Shown here: one piece after another, positions 20,235-29,588 of the stretch | Layout of the letters: each line of letters opens with the position of its first letter | Position numbering within the stretch: the first letter of the stretch is position 1 | Assembly: GCF_000294495.1 (NCBI RefSeq) | Contig: NC_018526.1 | Coordinates: 1,116,001 to 1,180,000, forward strand | From: Streptococcus suis S735 | GTDB lineage: Bacteria > Bacillota > Bacilli > Lactobacillales > Streptococcaceae | DNA: 64,000 nt | Reading direction: 5' to 3' | The notes under the pieces: generated by a model | Told to the model about the DNA's origin: nothing | The model's input: the letters and a program-made list of their open reading frames with translations, nothing else | The model's database searches: none | Program-made: the position numbers and the translations under genes

Positions 20235-21103
20235 TAAGCTTCTCCAATCAAACGGAGCAAGTATTGTCCGTATTCATTTTTCTTAAGCGGTTGTGCCAAT
20301 TTATACACTTGTTCTTTTGTAATGTAGCCCATGCGGTAAGCAATTTCTTCCAAATTAGCCACTTGAACGTTTTGCAAACGTTGAACCGTTTCGATGTACT
20401 GTGCAGCTTCCAAGAGGCTTTCATGCGTACCTGTATCCAACCAAGCAAATCCACGGCCCATAAGCTCAACAGACAAGTCGCCGCGTTCTAAGTAAGCCTT
20501 GTTGACATCTGTGATTTCCAACTCGCCACGAGGTGAAGGCTTGATATTTTTCGCAATCTCCACAACATCATTGTCATAGAAATAAAGACCAGTAACAGCA
20601 AAATTCGATTTTGGCTCTTCAGGTTTTTCTTCGATAGAGATGGCATTCATATCAGCGTCAAACTCAACAACACCAAACCGTTCTGGATCTTTTACTTGAT
20701 AACCAAAGACAGTCGCTCCCTTTTCTTTGCTAGCAGCACGTTGCAACATCTTGGTCAAACCATTTCCGTGGTAGATGTTATCACCAAGAATCAAGGCTAC
20801 ATTGTCATCACCGATAAATTCTTCACCGATAATAAAGGCTTGCGCCAAACCATCTGGACTTGGTTGTTCTGCATATGAAAGTGAAATTCCAAGTTCAGAA
20901 CCATCTCCTAACATATCCTTAAAACGTGGAAGATCTTGCGGAGTTGAAATAATCAAAATATCTTTGATTCCAGCCAACATCAATGTTGACAATGGATAAT
21001 AAATCATTGGTTTGTCATAGATAGGCATCAATTGTTTTGAAGCCGCACGTGTCAGAGGATAAAGGCGCGTACCTGAACCACCTGCTAGAATAATACCTTT
21101 CAT
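20234..21103 (-). CDS. rmlA: Glucose-1-phosphate thymidylyltransferase RmlA
   Basis: First step: joins dTTP and glucose 1-phosphate to dTDP-glucose. 289 residues with the nucleotide-binding [33 protein letters not shown] and IEEKP motifs. First gene of the rml operon with its own promoter (21137-21166). Length is normal. Confidence 0.96.
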   Translation of the reverse strand: MKGIILAGGSGTRLYPLTRAASKQLMPIYDKPMIYYPLSTLMLAGIKDILIISTPQDLPRFKDMLGDGSELGISLSYAEQPSPDGLAQAFIIGEEFIGDDNVALILGDNIYHGNGLTKMLQRAASKEKGATVFGYQVKDPERFGVVEFDADMNAISIEEKPEEPKSNFAVTGLYFYDNDVVEIAKNIKPSPRGELEITDVNKAYLERGDLSVELMGRGFAWLDTGTHESLLEAAQYIETVQRLQNVQVANLEEIAYRMGYITKEQVYKLAQPLKKNEYGQYLLRLIGEA

Positions 21104-21136
21104 ATAAGAGTACCTTCCCTAAATTAATATCAGTTC

Positions 21137-21166
21137 ATTATACCATATTTTTAAAGATATTGTCAT
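21137..21166 (-). promoter_or_regulatory. rmlA promoter
   Basis: On the minus strand ATGACA, an 18-base spacer, then TATAAT preceded by TGG (extended -10). It lies 34 bases before the rmlA start and shares the ATGGTATAATGAA core with the rgpA promoter. Confidence 0.65.
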
Positions 21167-21169
21167 AAG

Positions 21170-21194
21170 AAAAAAGCCTGTGACGACAGACTTT
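21170..21194 (-). terminator. Terminator of the ZIP transporter gene
   Basis: On the minus strand AGTCTGT-CGTC-ACAGGCT followed by TTTTTTC, just after the stop at 21201. The run ends a few bases before the rmlA promoter. Confidence 0.75.
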
Positions 21195-21200
21195 AACAAA

Positions 21201-22025
21201 TTATCCTAGAGCAACATCTAAAATCATCATGATGATAAAACCAGCCATTAAGCCCAGAGTTGCAATATCCGTATTGCCGTTTGTCTGCGATTCTGGAATG
21301 AGCTCTTCTACGACGACAAAAATCATGGCCCCTGCCGCAAAGGAGAGGGCATAAGGTAAAATAGGTGTCATAAAAGTGACCGCAAAAGCACCGATGACTG
21401 CTGCAATCGGCTCGACAATTGCTGACATTGATCCCCAGTAAAAAGCTTTCCACCTAGATGCGCCGTCTGTACGAATTGGAATAGCCAAGGCTGCCCCTTC
21501 AGGAATATTTTGTATACCAATCCCAATAGCAAGACCAATTGCTCCGATAAAAGCTGCTGGACTATAGTTAGAAGCAAGTGCACCAAATATCACACCGACC
21601 GCCAAACCTTCAGGAATATTGTGAATTGTAATAGCTAAGAAGAGCAGGGCTGTTTTGGATAGATTTTTTCTATCCTTCTCACCACCACCTTCTGCCTTAT
21701 CTTTATCATTTCCCAAATGCAAATGCGGAACCCAGGCATCTACCAAGCGTAAAAAAATACCACCTGCTGCAAAACCTACTGCTGCTGGTATCCAAGCCAG
21801 ATTGCCGTATGAACTTTCAGCATACTCAATCGATGGGGCTAATAAAGACCAAAAAGAAGCCGCAATCATAACACCAGCTGCAAAGCCTAACATGGTGTCT
21901 AGCAAACGACGACTAACTGTCTTAAAGAAAAATACAACGGCAGACCCCACAATCGTACAAAACCATGTGAATAAACCACCTAGCAAAGCCTGTAGAACTA
22001 CAGACTGATTAGTAACCCAAGTCAT
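21201..22025 (-). CDS. ZIP-family metal transporter
   Basis: 274 residues with eight predicted helices. The ZIP metal-site motifs are present: TIHNIPEGLAVG in helix IV and IQNIPEGAALA in helix V. The cytoplasmic loop VPHLHLGNDKDKAEGGG carries histidines and acidic residues. Imports zinc or a related divalent metal (ZupT/GufA group). ATG at 22025 is chosen for its AGGA eight bases upstream; ATG at 22034 is also possible. Monocistronic, with terminators on both sides. Confidence 0.9.
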   Translation of the reverse strand: MTWVTNQSVVLQALLGGLFTWFCTIVGSAVVFFFKTVSRRLLDTMLGFAAGVMIAASFWSLLAPSIEYAESSYGNLAWIPAAVGFAAGGIFLRLVDAWVPHLHLGNDKDKAEGGGEKDRKNLSKTALLFLAITIHNIPEGLAVGVIFGALASNYSPAAFIGAIGLAIGIGIQNIPEGAALAIPIRTDGASRWKAFYWGSMSAIVEPIAAVIGAFAVTFMTPILPYALSFAAGAMIFVVVEELIPESQTNGNTDIATLGLMAGFIIMMILDVALG

Positions 22026-22137
22026 AACTAACATCCTATCCTGTTTAATCTTGCATATCCTATAAAGTAAGATACCCTAATTTATTATAAAATTCAAGCT
22101 TTTTCACTTAAATAAATAAGAAAATATCTAAAAAATA

Positions 22138-22178
22138 AAAGACCTAAAACTACATTAAATGTCGTCTTGGTCTTTCCA
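22138..22178 (-). terminator. Terminator of the metA/dnaD/trmK/nif3 unit
   Basis: On the minus strand GAAAGACC pairs with GGTCTTTT, with an inner ACATT / AATGT stem, followed by an A/T-rich ATTTTTT run. It lies 23 bases after the in-frame stop (22201) expected for the full-length Nif3-like gene, which supports that longer gene. Confidence 0.7.
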
Positions 22179-22200
22179 CAATCAAGTGCTGATTAATTTA

Positions 22201-22308
22201 TCACAAATGTCTAAACGGATTGGTTGAAACAGTTGAAGGTAGAATTTCGACATCCCAACCTTCTTTTGCCTTCCATATTTCCAACAATTCAGCAATTTTT
22301 TTTGATAA
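22201..22308 (-). other. Out-of-frame 3' end of the Nif3-like gene
   Basis: Removing one A from the A8 run at 22296-22303 (minus strand) restores a frame reading [16 protein letters not shown], then EILPSTVSTNPFRHL and a stop at 22201. That is the usual C-terminus of streptococcal Nif3-like proteins. As sequenced, the gene stops after IKKNC. The tail is intact and shows no further damage. Confidence 0.85.
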
Positions 22309-22996
22309 ATAATGCTTCGATATGATGGCCTGGATCAATAGCCAGCAAGCCCTGAGTCAGCATGTCCTGCCCAGTATGGTAGTAAATATCGCCCGTGATG
22401 TAAACATCTGCCCCCTTAGCAAGAGCCTCATGGTAGTAAGACCCACCACTGCCTCCACAGATGGCTACACGGCTGACATACTGCTTGGCTTGGTGCCCAT
22501 AGGTCACTAGACGGACAGCATCTAGATCAAAGACAGACTTGACTTTCAAAGCCAATTCTTCCAAAGTCTGCTCTGCTATTGTCCCCACACGGCCAAGCCC
22601 CTGCCCCTCGGCAGTTTCAATCAAGTAGGTAGTATCTTGAATTTCTAGTAGTTCACAGAACCAGTCGTTGAGACCACCCTCAACCACATCAATATCTGTA
22701 TGACTAACATAGACTGCAATATCATGCTTAATCAAATCAAGATACATTTTAGTTTGCGGATTGTCAGCCACCAAATCATTTATTGGACGAAAAATCGGAG
22801 CGTGCTTGACTATAATCAAATCTACCTTTTTATCAATCGCCTCTGCCACTGTTGTCTCACGAATATCCAGAGCCACCATGACACGTTGAATCTCTTTATT
22901 AAGGGTACCGATTTGCAGCCCTTTGACATCGCCTTCCATAGCCAAAGAATGGGGACAAAAGGCTTGATAGCGCTCAATAACCTGACTAGCTAACAT
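22289..22996 (-). CDS. Nif3-like dinuclear metal centre protein, frameshifted near the 3' end
   Basis: Nif3/YqfO family hexameric metal protein with [43 protein letters not shown] and [10 protein letters not shown]. The exact biochemical role of the family is unsettled. As sequenced it is 235 residues; the family is about 260. The frame breaks in a run of eight A, and the lost tail is present in the other frame down to 22201. Start ATG 22996 has AGGAGG seven bases upstream and overlaps the trmK end, as in many Firmicutes. Confidence 0.85.
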   Translation of the reverse strand: MLASQVIERYQAFCPHSLAMEGDVKGLQIGTLNKEIQRVMVALDIRETTVAEAIDKKVDLIIVKHAPIFRPINDLVADNPQTKMYLDLIKHDIAVYVSHTDIDVVEGGLNDWFCELLEIQDTTYLIETAEGQGLGRVGTIAEQTLEELALKVKSVFDLDAVRLVTYGHQAKQYVSRVAICGGSGGSYYHEALAKGADVYITGDIYYHTGQDMLTQGLLAIDPGHHIEALFIKKNC

Positions 22997-23669
22997 GGAC
23001 TACCTCCTGAATTTGTTGGATCTTTTGGGAAATGGCAAAGCGGTCACCTTGGCGTTCAGATGGAACTTGTTCCAAAGCAAAACTTAATTTTTCAAGTTCT
23101 CTTCTCCACTTTTTGACGAAAACTGGCGAGGTCTCCTCTAGTAGATAGGGACCAAAACGACGTTCAACTTCTGACAATCTCATCTGTCCTGATTCTGCAA
23201 CGAGGACTTCATATAACTTGCCATTTTCTTCCAGAATCTTTTCAGCAACCAATCTAAAACCATTTTTTTCCAACCATCGACGCACATCATCTTCACGATT
23301 ATTTGGCTGGAGTATCAAACGTTCAATGGTCGCAAGCTTTTCTTTTCCTGCTTCTAAGATTTCCGCAATCAAGCGTCCCCCCATACCTGCTATGGTCACG
23401 GCAGTCATCTGGTCAGACTTCTCAAACGCGCCTAAGCCATTTGCCAAACGGACTAGAATTTTCTCTGTTTGTCCCGCCTGCTCTACATTCTGGAGCGCTG
23501 ACTGATAGGGACCTTGAACGACTTCCCCCGCAATGGCAAAATCAATACGCCCCTGCTCTACCAAAAAAAGAGGGAGATAAGCATGGTCACTCCCTACATC
23601 AACTAGACGTGCCCCTTGTGGGACAAAACTTGCGACTGTTTCCAGCCTTTTAGATAATTTTGTTTCCAT
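22986..23669 (-). CDS. trmK: tRNA (adenine22-N1)-methyltransferase TrmK
   Basis: 227 residues. SAM-binding [30 protein letters not shown] and [16 protein letters not shown] are the TrmK hallmarks. Methylates N1 of A22 in tRNA. ATG at 23669 gives the standard METKLSKRL start; the extension to 23708 lies inside dnaD. The trmK-nif3 pair next to dnaD is common in streptococci. Confidence 0.93.
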   Translation of the reverse strand: METKLSKRLETVASFVPQGARLVDVGSDHAYLPLFLVEQGRIDFAIAGEVVQGPYQSALQNVEQAGQTEKILVRLANGLGAFEKSDQMTAVTIAGMGGRLIAEILEAGKEKLATIERLILQPNNREDDVRRWLEKNGFRLVAEKILEENGKLYEVLVAESGQMRLSEVERRFGPYLLEETSPVFVKKWRRELEKLSFALEQVPSERQGDRFAISQKIQQIQEVVHVS

Positions 23670-23670
23670 A

Positions 23671-24345
23671 TCAATCTTTCCAGAGATCCATTGCATCAAG
23701 AAAGTCACTTGAAACAGTCACATTCTTAGGAGTCTGGATTTCTCTTTCTGCATTTTTCGCTTCTACTTGCACAACTGTAGTAATTCCCTCACGGCGCCAG
23801 TTTCGTAGAATAGCTTGGATGTATTTCCAATTTGTTTTGTTGTTAAAAACAGCTTCTTTCAAGGCTGCACGAACCAAATCAATCGAAGTTTTGTCATCCT
23901 CAATAGTCTTCTGCAAATCTTCAATTTCAAACGGCGATAAAAAGCGGCCCAATTCACGTTCAAAATCACCCACCAAGGTCTTCAAATCATTCTCTGGTTG
24001 CACAATCTCAACTGCCTGTTTTGGAGTTAACAGAACATCCAATTTTTCAAAAGCAGGAAGCGCATCGAATATCATTTCAATTTCACCAGCAATACTGATT
24101 GTCTTAAATTCTAAGAGTCCAGCATCTTGGAGATTTTCAATAGCTTGATTGACCTGAGCAACTGTTTTACCAGTAGCTTGAGCAATCTCACTAGGCGCTA
24201 ATGATTCGATAGCTGAAGAATTTTGATATAAGAAAAACTGCCAAATCAAAAAATCATCTGCCGACGGAAAAAGCTCTTGATAGTGGAATAATATTGCTGC
24301 TGGCAGGACCAAATGTCCCTGACGAAATTGCTGTGAATAGTTCAT
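23671..24345 (-). CDS. dnaD: DNA replication initiation/restart protein DnaD
   Basis: 224 residues. N-terminal winged-helix part (SADDFLIWQFF, ALAPSEIAQATG-like segment) and the C-terminal DnaB_2 domain with FERELGRFLSPFEIEDL, ALKEAVFNNKTNWKYI and ILRNWRREGI. Takes part in loading the helicase at origins and stalled forks. Sits nine bases after metA and two bases before trmK. Confidence 0.93.
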   Translation of the reverse strand: MNYSQQFRQGHLVLPAAILFHYQELFPSADDFLIWQFFLYQNSSAIESLAPSEIAQATGKTVAQVNQAIENLQDAGLLEFKTISIAGEIEMIFDALPAFEKLDVLLTPKQAVEIVQPENDLKTLVGDFERELGRFLSPFEIEDLQKTIEDDKTSIDLVRAALKEAVFNNKTNWKYIQAILRNWRREGITTVVQVEAKNAEREIQTPKNVTVSSDFLDAMDLWKD

Positions 24346-24354
24346 ACTTCCTCT

Positions 24355-25296
24355 TTAAAGACTAGCTGACTGGGCTGATTGTTCAAAGATATGCCAGTCG
24401 TATGGAGTTTCTTGATAGACAGCATAATTCACCCAGTTGGTAAAGAATTGTGCTGCTGGTAAATTCCAAGAGAGAGATGGTTTGCTTGTAGGGTCATCTC
24501 CTTTGAAATAATTTTCCGGTAAATGGGGATTTTTTCCAGCTATACAATCACGTTGGTATTCCTTAGCTAGTGTATCCCTATCATACTCTAAATGTCCAAA
24601 ACTATAAATTTCTCTTAAATCCTTGCTGGCTAGAATGGATAGGCCAACTTCTGGACCTTGTGATAAAATCGTCAACCCACTCAGATGGGCAATATCTGCT
24701 TCTCTTACTTCCGTATAACGGGAATGTGGTGAACGAAATTCATCGTCAAATCCACGCATAAGAGGGCTCGTTGGATTAGTCACTTCTTGACAATATACCC
24801 CTGATAGTTTTCGAGACATACTGTGTTTGGGTACACCATAGCGTGCATACAAACCTGCCTGTGCACCCCAACAAATGTGCAATGTTGAATAAACATGTGT
24901 TTTTGACCAATCAAAAACTTGAGTAAGTTCATGCCAGTAATCAACTTCCTCAAAAGGTAAATTTTCAACTGGTGCTCCTGTCACGATGAGCCCATCAAAA
25001 TAGCTATCCCTGACCTGCTCAAAAGTCTTATAAAACTGCTTCAAATGGCCCGAGTGTGTATTTTTGGACTCGTGACTAGCCATGTAGAGAAATTCAACCT
25101 CTAGCTGTAAAGGAGTGTTAGCCAAAAGACGGAGCAACTGAGTCTCCGTCACTATCTTCTGTGGCATGAGATTGAGAATAAGGATTTTGATAGGACGAAT
25201 GTCCTGATGACTGGCTCGGTCACTATCCATCACAAAAATATTCTCTTTTCTCAAAATTTCAACTGCTGGTAATGATTTTTCAATTTTAATTGGCAT
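24355..25296 (-). CDS. metA: Homoserine O-acyltransferase MetA
   Basis: Activates homoserine for methionine synthesis; many Firmicutes MetA enzymes use acetyl-CoA, but the acyl specificity is not decided here. 313 residues. Glutamine-amidotransferase-like fold with [17 protein letters not shown], the nucleophile Cys in [10 protein letters not shown], and FGHLEYD. ATG at 25296 has GGGAGG at a good distance, so the frame to 25347 is not used. Own promoter at 25324-25352. Confidence 0.93.
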   Translation of the reverse strand: MPIKIEKSLPAVEILRKENIFVMDSDRASHQDIRPIKILILNLMPQKIVTETQLLRLLANTPLQLEVEFLYMASHESKNTHSGHLKQFYKTFEQVRDSYFDGLIVTGAPVENLPFEEVDYWHELTQVFDWSKTHVYSTLHICWGAQAGLYARYGVPKHSMSRKLSGVYCQEVTNPTSPLMRGFDDEFRSPHSRYTEVREADIAHLSGLTILSQGPEVGLSILASKDLREIYSFGHLEYDRDTLAKEYQRDCIAGKNPHLPENYFKGDDPTSKPSLSWNLPAAQFFTNWVNYAVYQETPYDWHIFEQSAQSASL

Positions 25297-25323
25297 AAGC
25301 AACCTCCCAATTTTCTTATATTT

Positions 25324-25352
25324 ATTATAAGACAGGTTGCTATGCAATTCAA
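25324..25352 (-). promoter_or_regulatory. metA promoter
   Basis: TTGAAT, 17-base spacer and TATAAT on the minus strand, 28 bases before the metA start. No full MET-box was found near it. Confidence 0.7.
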
Positions 25353-25399
25353 TTAGAATAAAAATAGGACCAGTTATAAGTTTTGGCTATAACCTTAGA

Positions 25400-25912
25400 T
25401 TAATAGTGCATCAAAACCTTGTAGTCGTAATCACCGATTGCTTCGCGGCCTTTCAAATCATCTAGCTCAATCAAGAAGGCACAGCCAGCAACGATACCGC
25501 CAAGCTTTTCAATCATTTCGATCGTTGCTTTTACAGTACCACCAGTCGCCAACAAGTCATCGACAATCAAGACACGTTGTCCTGGTTTGATTGCGTCTGC
25601 ATGCATCGTCAATGTATCTACACCATATTCTTTTTCATAATCAGCTGAGATAACCTCACGTGGTAACTTACCTGGCTTACGAACTGGTGCAAAACCGATT
25701 CCCAATTCAAAGGCAACTGGACATCCAACGATGAAACCACGCGCCTCCGGCCCAACAATCATATCGATTTGCTTATCTGTCGCATACTGAACGATTTCAC
25801 GTACTGCATAGCTATAAGCATTTCCATCTGCCATCAAAGGGCTAATGTCACGGAATTCGATACCTTCTTTTGGATAGTTAGGAATTGTTGCGATGTAATC
25901 TTTTAAGTTCAT
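25400..25912 (-). CDS. apt: Adenine phosphoribosyltransferase Apt
   Basis: Salvages adenine to AMP with PRPP. 170 residues with the PRPP-binding [23 protein letters not shown], and the N-terminal FRDISPLM typical of Apt. Follows recJ and orf298 across a repeat-like gap. Confidence 0.96.
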   Translation of the reverse strand: MNLKDYIATIPNYPKEGIEFRDISPLMADGNAYSYAVREIVQYATDKQIDMIVGPEARGFIVGCPVAFELGIGFAPVRKPGKLPREVISADYEKEYGVDTLTMHADAIKPGQRVLIVDDLLATGGTVKATIEMIEKLGGIVAGCAFLIELDDLKGREAIGDYDYKVLMHY

Positions 25913-26375
25913 TTGTCTCTCTCTTTTTAAAAATAATTTTTACTCTTCATTATACCATGAAATTGTTTTTTGGTACATTTCAGACATATATCTTTAGCAA
26001 ATCGTCTCCTCAAATTCGCCACACAAGCTGCTCTACTATGTCCACCATAGGAAAAGCTTCCTTGCTGATTAAAGTAAGACTGCTCCCAGCCAACCTCATT
26101 TCTTCCTTTTTGGTAGCGACGAAAGCGAGTAGGAGATAAATAGACTCCCATCTTTGAGCGTAGCAATTCTTTCCGAAAAATGGGATCCTGCCTGCCAACT
26201 GGAGAGGCAGGGCAAAAAGCTCAGCGCCACTTCTTAGAGTTCGTGTCAACATCTCAGTGCAGTGGTTGATTGGCGGATTTGTTCGTGTTTTACACTCCAA
26301 ATCCAACCTAATCAACTGTGCGGGGGTGGGAAGACGAACTCTTTTTAGACCAGTCGAGTTCTTTCCCACTCCCGC
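25913..26375 (-). repeat. Probable extragenic repeat with a large GC-rich hairpin
   Basis: 432 bases without a convincing gene. A 119-codon frame (26010-26369) has no SD and no recognisable domain. At 26320-26375 the arms GCGGGGGTGGGAA...GAACTC and GAGTTC...TTCCCACTCCCGC form a long hairpin. The upstream gene (stop at 26345) ends inside it, so its last residues WERTRLV come from the hairpin. The end next to apt holds a TATAAT box (minus strand, plus-strand ATTATA at 25950-25955). I think the hairpin block is a dispersed streptococcal repeat, but copy number was not checked. Confidence 0.55.
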
Positions 26376-27241
26376 TTATTATTAGCTCTGGCATAATTAA
26401 AGGAAGCCCCATTTACCACGCCATTGACATGCGGTCGTTCTTCTAAAATCAAGGCAAATTGTCCATCTTGATTTAGGATAAATTCGCTGTGAAAATGAAT
26501 CAAAATCTTCATATTGACTGGCAAGGTCTTCTGATTTTTCTTGCCGAACAGTTGTTTATTGTGTAGGCGGGCAGATTCTCGTAAGCGATAAGACCACCGA
26601 GGTAGGCTACGTACATAGGCTATCAGAGCCTGCCAATCTGTTTTTCCTTTTCCAAACTGCTGACGCACCCAAAAAGTCTGCTGATAGGAAATAAGGTAGC
26701 GTAGCTGATGGACCTGTCTGTTTAACGGCCGTTTGACTTCTAATTCCCGAACTGGAAAAGCCTTATCAACTAGCTTAGCAAAGTACCGCCAAAACGGATG
26801 GTGTGGAGGACAATTCACATCCATCTTCGGCAAAAGTTCAGGTAATATCCCATGACTTAATTCCTCAGGAAAATCTAACATATTCATACATTGCTCCAAT
26901 AAGGCCGTCGCTTTCTCTTGGCTTAAAGAGCGACTGTCAACTCTTATCAACTGATAAAAGCTAGTTGAGGCAAAAATAGTAGCTTCTTTTATGAAATTTT
27001 GAACAAATGCTGGGATGTCTTCTTGTTTTAGAGGCAACAGTTGTTTCAGAAAAACCTTTTTGATGGCTCTTTCTGACCATCCTACTCGCCGTAATTCAAT
27101 CAGTGCGTGCTTTATTTCGGTTATCTGTTCAAGATTTTTCAACAAACCTTTTTGCCTGATAAACCAATAAGTGTAGAGAAGCGTTCCAATCACTCCAACA
27201 ACCAGAGCTTCTACTGTCATCAAACGCGACCACATAGCCAT
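26345..27241 (-). CDS. Hypothetical membrane-anchored protein downstream of recJ
   Basis: 298 residues, not recognised. One N-terminal hydrophobic helix (LMTVEALVVGVIGTLLYTYW) then a basic, helical cytoplasmic region. It overlaps the recJ end by 22 bases with AGGA nine bases before the ATG at 27241; a second ATG at 27220 overlaps the recJ stop (TGATG). The C-terminal WERTRLV is encoded by a GC-rich repeat hairpin, so the original C-terminus may have been lost or extended. Confidence 0.75.
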   Translation of the reverse strand: MAMWSRLMTVEALVVGVIGTLLYTYWFIRQKGLLKNLEQITEIKHALIELRRVGWSERAIKKVFLKQLLPLKQEDIPAFVQNFIKEATIFASTSFYQLIRVDSRSLSQEKATALLEQCMNMLDFPEELSHGILPELLPKMDVNCPPHHPFWRYFAKLVDKAFPVRELEVKRPLNRQVHQLRYLISYQQTFWVRQQFGKGKTDWQALIAYVRSLPRWSYRLRESARLHNKQLFGKKNQKTLPVNMKILIHFHSEFILNQDGQFALILEERPHVNGVVNGASFNYARANNKREWERTRLV

Positions 27242-29433
27242 TCATAAATTTCCTGAACGGTGCCAAGCGCCATCAACTCTTGTTGGATAACTGTTTCTTT
27301 CAATTCTTGATATATTTGACTTTCTGAAATCTCTCGCTTCTGTGCCTCTTTGTTGACCCGCATGACCCCATCCGCAATCGTGACAAATTCTAATTCTTGG
27401 AAAATCTGAATCATTTTAACCAATAGACTGTCCTTAATTTTTAAGTAAACAGCCAAATCTTTCAGTTTATAGCGAACATCAAACTCTTCAAATTGGTAAA
27501 TAGTCTTATACAATTTAGCGAATTGTTCTCGGCTACCATAACCATCTAGATAGTACGGTTTGGCAATTTCGTTTTTAAAATAAATGGCTTCAAATTCTCT
27601 TTCCTGAAAATAGCTACGCAGACTACTGAGGTCCTCAGGCAAGTTAGCCAAGACAATTGCTTTGTTATCTGCTACTGGATTTTCAATGTCCAAAATTGGG
27701 ACCCCTGCAGGAATAGGATGTTGTTTTCCACGAATATTATAAAGTTGAACACCATTGACCCGAGCATCAACCAACATGAGCTGAAGACTGGTATTGCCAT
27801 TCCATTGATTGACAGACAAGGTGACAGCTAGTTCTAAGCCCTTGGCCTGTGAAAATTCCAAGGCTAGATTGCCCTTACCAAAAGCAAGAACATCAAATCC
27901 AGCAGCACCTTTAGTAATGCGTAGTTTCAAATGGGCATTATTCTGCCCCATGGTTCTTGCTGATTCCACCTGAAAGTCTCTGATGTAAAATACAGGCTTT
28001 TTATTATCCATGCCGTAAGGCGCAAGCTTCTCGAAAGATTTTAGAGTATCTAGGGTTAATTCCTCTAAATCCAATTCTTCATCTAAGACCAGCGAAGACT
28101 TGCTGGATAAATCCAATTTATTTTCGATAATGTAGTCTGTCAAGGTCAGAGCAAGCTCTTCAAGTTTGTCAACTTCCAAGGTCATACCTGCTGCACCAGC
28201 ATGACCACCAAAGGCGATAAATAGGTCCTGATGATCTTTAAGTGCCTTGAAAATGTCAACTGCTTCAACAGAACGAGCCGAACCCTTTGCCTTACCATCT
28301 TCAATAGACAAGACGATAACAGGTTGCTGCAGTTCTTCTAGTAGGCGTCCTGCTACAATCCCTAAAACACCTGGGTTCCAACCTTCTTTAGCCAGAACTT
28401 GAACAGGTCTATCATGACGGAGCATGGTTTTTGCTTCATCGTAAATTGCTTGGACGACGTCTTTACGTTCTACATTTTTACTGTCAATCATGAGGGCAAT
28501 TTGATGGGCCTCTTCGTCATCAAAACCAGTCAGTAATTCGATGGCTGGATTTGGATCATCGAGTCGACCAAGGGCATTCAACCTCGGAGCAAGTTGGAAA
28601 CCAACTGTTTCTTCATCAATACTGTCTATGTCAATACCAGCTATCTTTATCAACTCTTGCAAACCTGCTCGCTCAGTCTGTTTGAGAAGCGAGAGACCAT
28701 ATTTGACCATGACACGATTCTCATCGGTCAAGCTAACCATATCAGCGATGGTGCCAATTGCGACCAAATCCAGCAAGTCTGCATGAACAGTTTCAAGAAG
28801 AGCACAGGCCAATTTAAAAGCCACGCCGCAGCCCGCCAAATGTTTGAAGGGATAATTTCCTTCTGGATGCTCTGGATGTACAATCGCATAGGCATTGGGA
28901 AGGGTTTCTTGCATGGAATGGTGGTCTGTCACGACAACATCGACACCCATTTCCTGGGCATAGGCAATCGCTTCATGACCCGCTACGCCATTGTCCACCG
29001 TCACAATAAGAGAAATCCCCTGTTGCTCGATAAAATACTTGTAAACTGACTGATTCGGCCCATAGCCATCTGTAAAACGGTTGGGAAGATAAACTTGGAC
29101 TTCTGCCCCCATTTCCTCCAGAGTTTCTTTCAGAATAGATGCCGAGGTCATACCGTCTGCGTCATAATCTCCATAAATCAAAATGTGTTCGTAATTTTCG
29201 ATTGCTCGGCGAATCCGCTCTACCGCCTTGTCCATATCATGTAGTAAATAGGGATCGTGAAGGTCTTCTAAGCTTGGTTGTAAGAAAGTATGCAATTCTT
29301 CCGCCGAATGGATGCCACGTTCATACAGCAACTTAGCCGCTACCGGGTCCACTCCTTCTTTTTTAGCAATTTTGATAAATTGTTCATCAGAAAAACCGGT
29401 CAATAATTGCCAGTCATAATTGGGCTTTATCAC
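27220..29433 (-). CDS. recJ: Single-stranded-DNA-specific 5'-3' exonuclease RecJ
   Basis: 737 residues. DHH phosphoesterase motifs: ILIYGDYDADGMTSASIL, VVTDHH, AIGTIADMVSL, then GHAGAAGMTL of DHHA1, an OB-fold, and a long C-terminal domain typical of Firmicutes RecJ. Acts in recombination and mismatch repair. GTG start at 29433 with AAGGAG eight bases upstream. Confidence 0.95.
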   Translation of the reverse strand: MIKPNYDWQLLTGFSDEQFIKIAKKEGVDPVAAKLLYERGIHSAEELHTFLQPSLEDLHDPYLLHDMDKAVERIRRAIENYEHILIYGDYDADGMTSASILKETLEEMGAEVQVYLPNRFTDGYGPNQSVYKYFIEQQGISLIVTVDNGVAGHEAIAYAQEMGVDVVVTDHHSMQETLPNAYAIVHPEHPEGNYPFKHLAGCGVAFKLACALLETVHADLLDLVAIGTIADMVSLTDENRVMVKYGLSLLKQTERAGLQELIKIAGIDIDSIDEETVGFQLAPRLNALGRLDDPNPAIELLTGFDDEEAHQIALMIDSKNVERKDVVQAIYDEAKTMLRHDRPVQVLAKEGWNPGVLGIVAGRLLEELQQPVIVLSIEDGKAKGSARSVEAVDIFKALKDHQDLFIAFGGHAGAAGMTLEVDKLEELALTLTDYIIENKLDLSSKSSLVLDEELDLEELTLDTLKSFEKLAPYGMDNKKPVFYIRDFQVESARTMGQNNAHLKLRITKGAAGFDVLAFGKGNLALEFSQAKGLELAVTLSVNQWNGNTSLQLMLVDARVNGVQLYNIRGKQHPIPAGVPILDIENPVADNKAIVLANLPEDLSSLRSYFQEREFEAIYFKNEIAKPYYLDGYGSREQFAKLYKTIYQFEEFDVRYKLKDLAVYLKIKDSLLVKMIQIFQELEFVTIADGVMRVNKEAQKREISESQIYQELKETVIQQELMALGTVQEIYEWLCGRV

Positions 29434-29524
29434 GTTTTTTACTCCTTAATACTCAAAATCACAAGTAGCCTGTAAATTTTCCGAGTATAAACTATCTTTC
29501 TATTATATCATTTTCCAAGAAAAA

Positions 29525-29578
29525 TGGAGCAAGGTAAGACCGAAACAGAATGTCGATCCCTTGCTCCATGAAGAACGA
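29525..29578 (-). terminator. Hairpin after the cardiolipin synthase gene
   Basis: TGGAGCAAGG and CCTTGCTCCA form a perfect 10-bp stem with a 34-base loop, followed on the minus strand by TTTTTCTTGG. A terminator for cls is likely, although the loop is long. Confidence 0.6.
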
Positions 29579-29588
29579 ATATTACAAT

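Noticed and set aside
25373..25393. GTTATAAGTTTTGGCTATAAC upstream of metA as a MET-box
   Set aside because: The arms do not match TATAGTT/AACTATA; it is more likely a weak stem at the end of the apt transcript.
26010..26369. 119-codon minus-strand frame in the recJ-apt gap
   Set aside because: No SD, no domain, odd composition, and it runs through the repeat-like block and hairpin; treated as non-coding.
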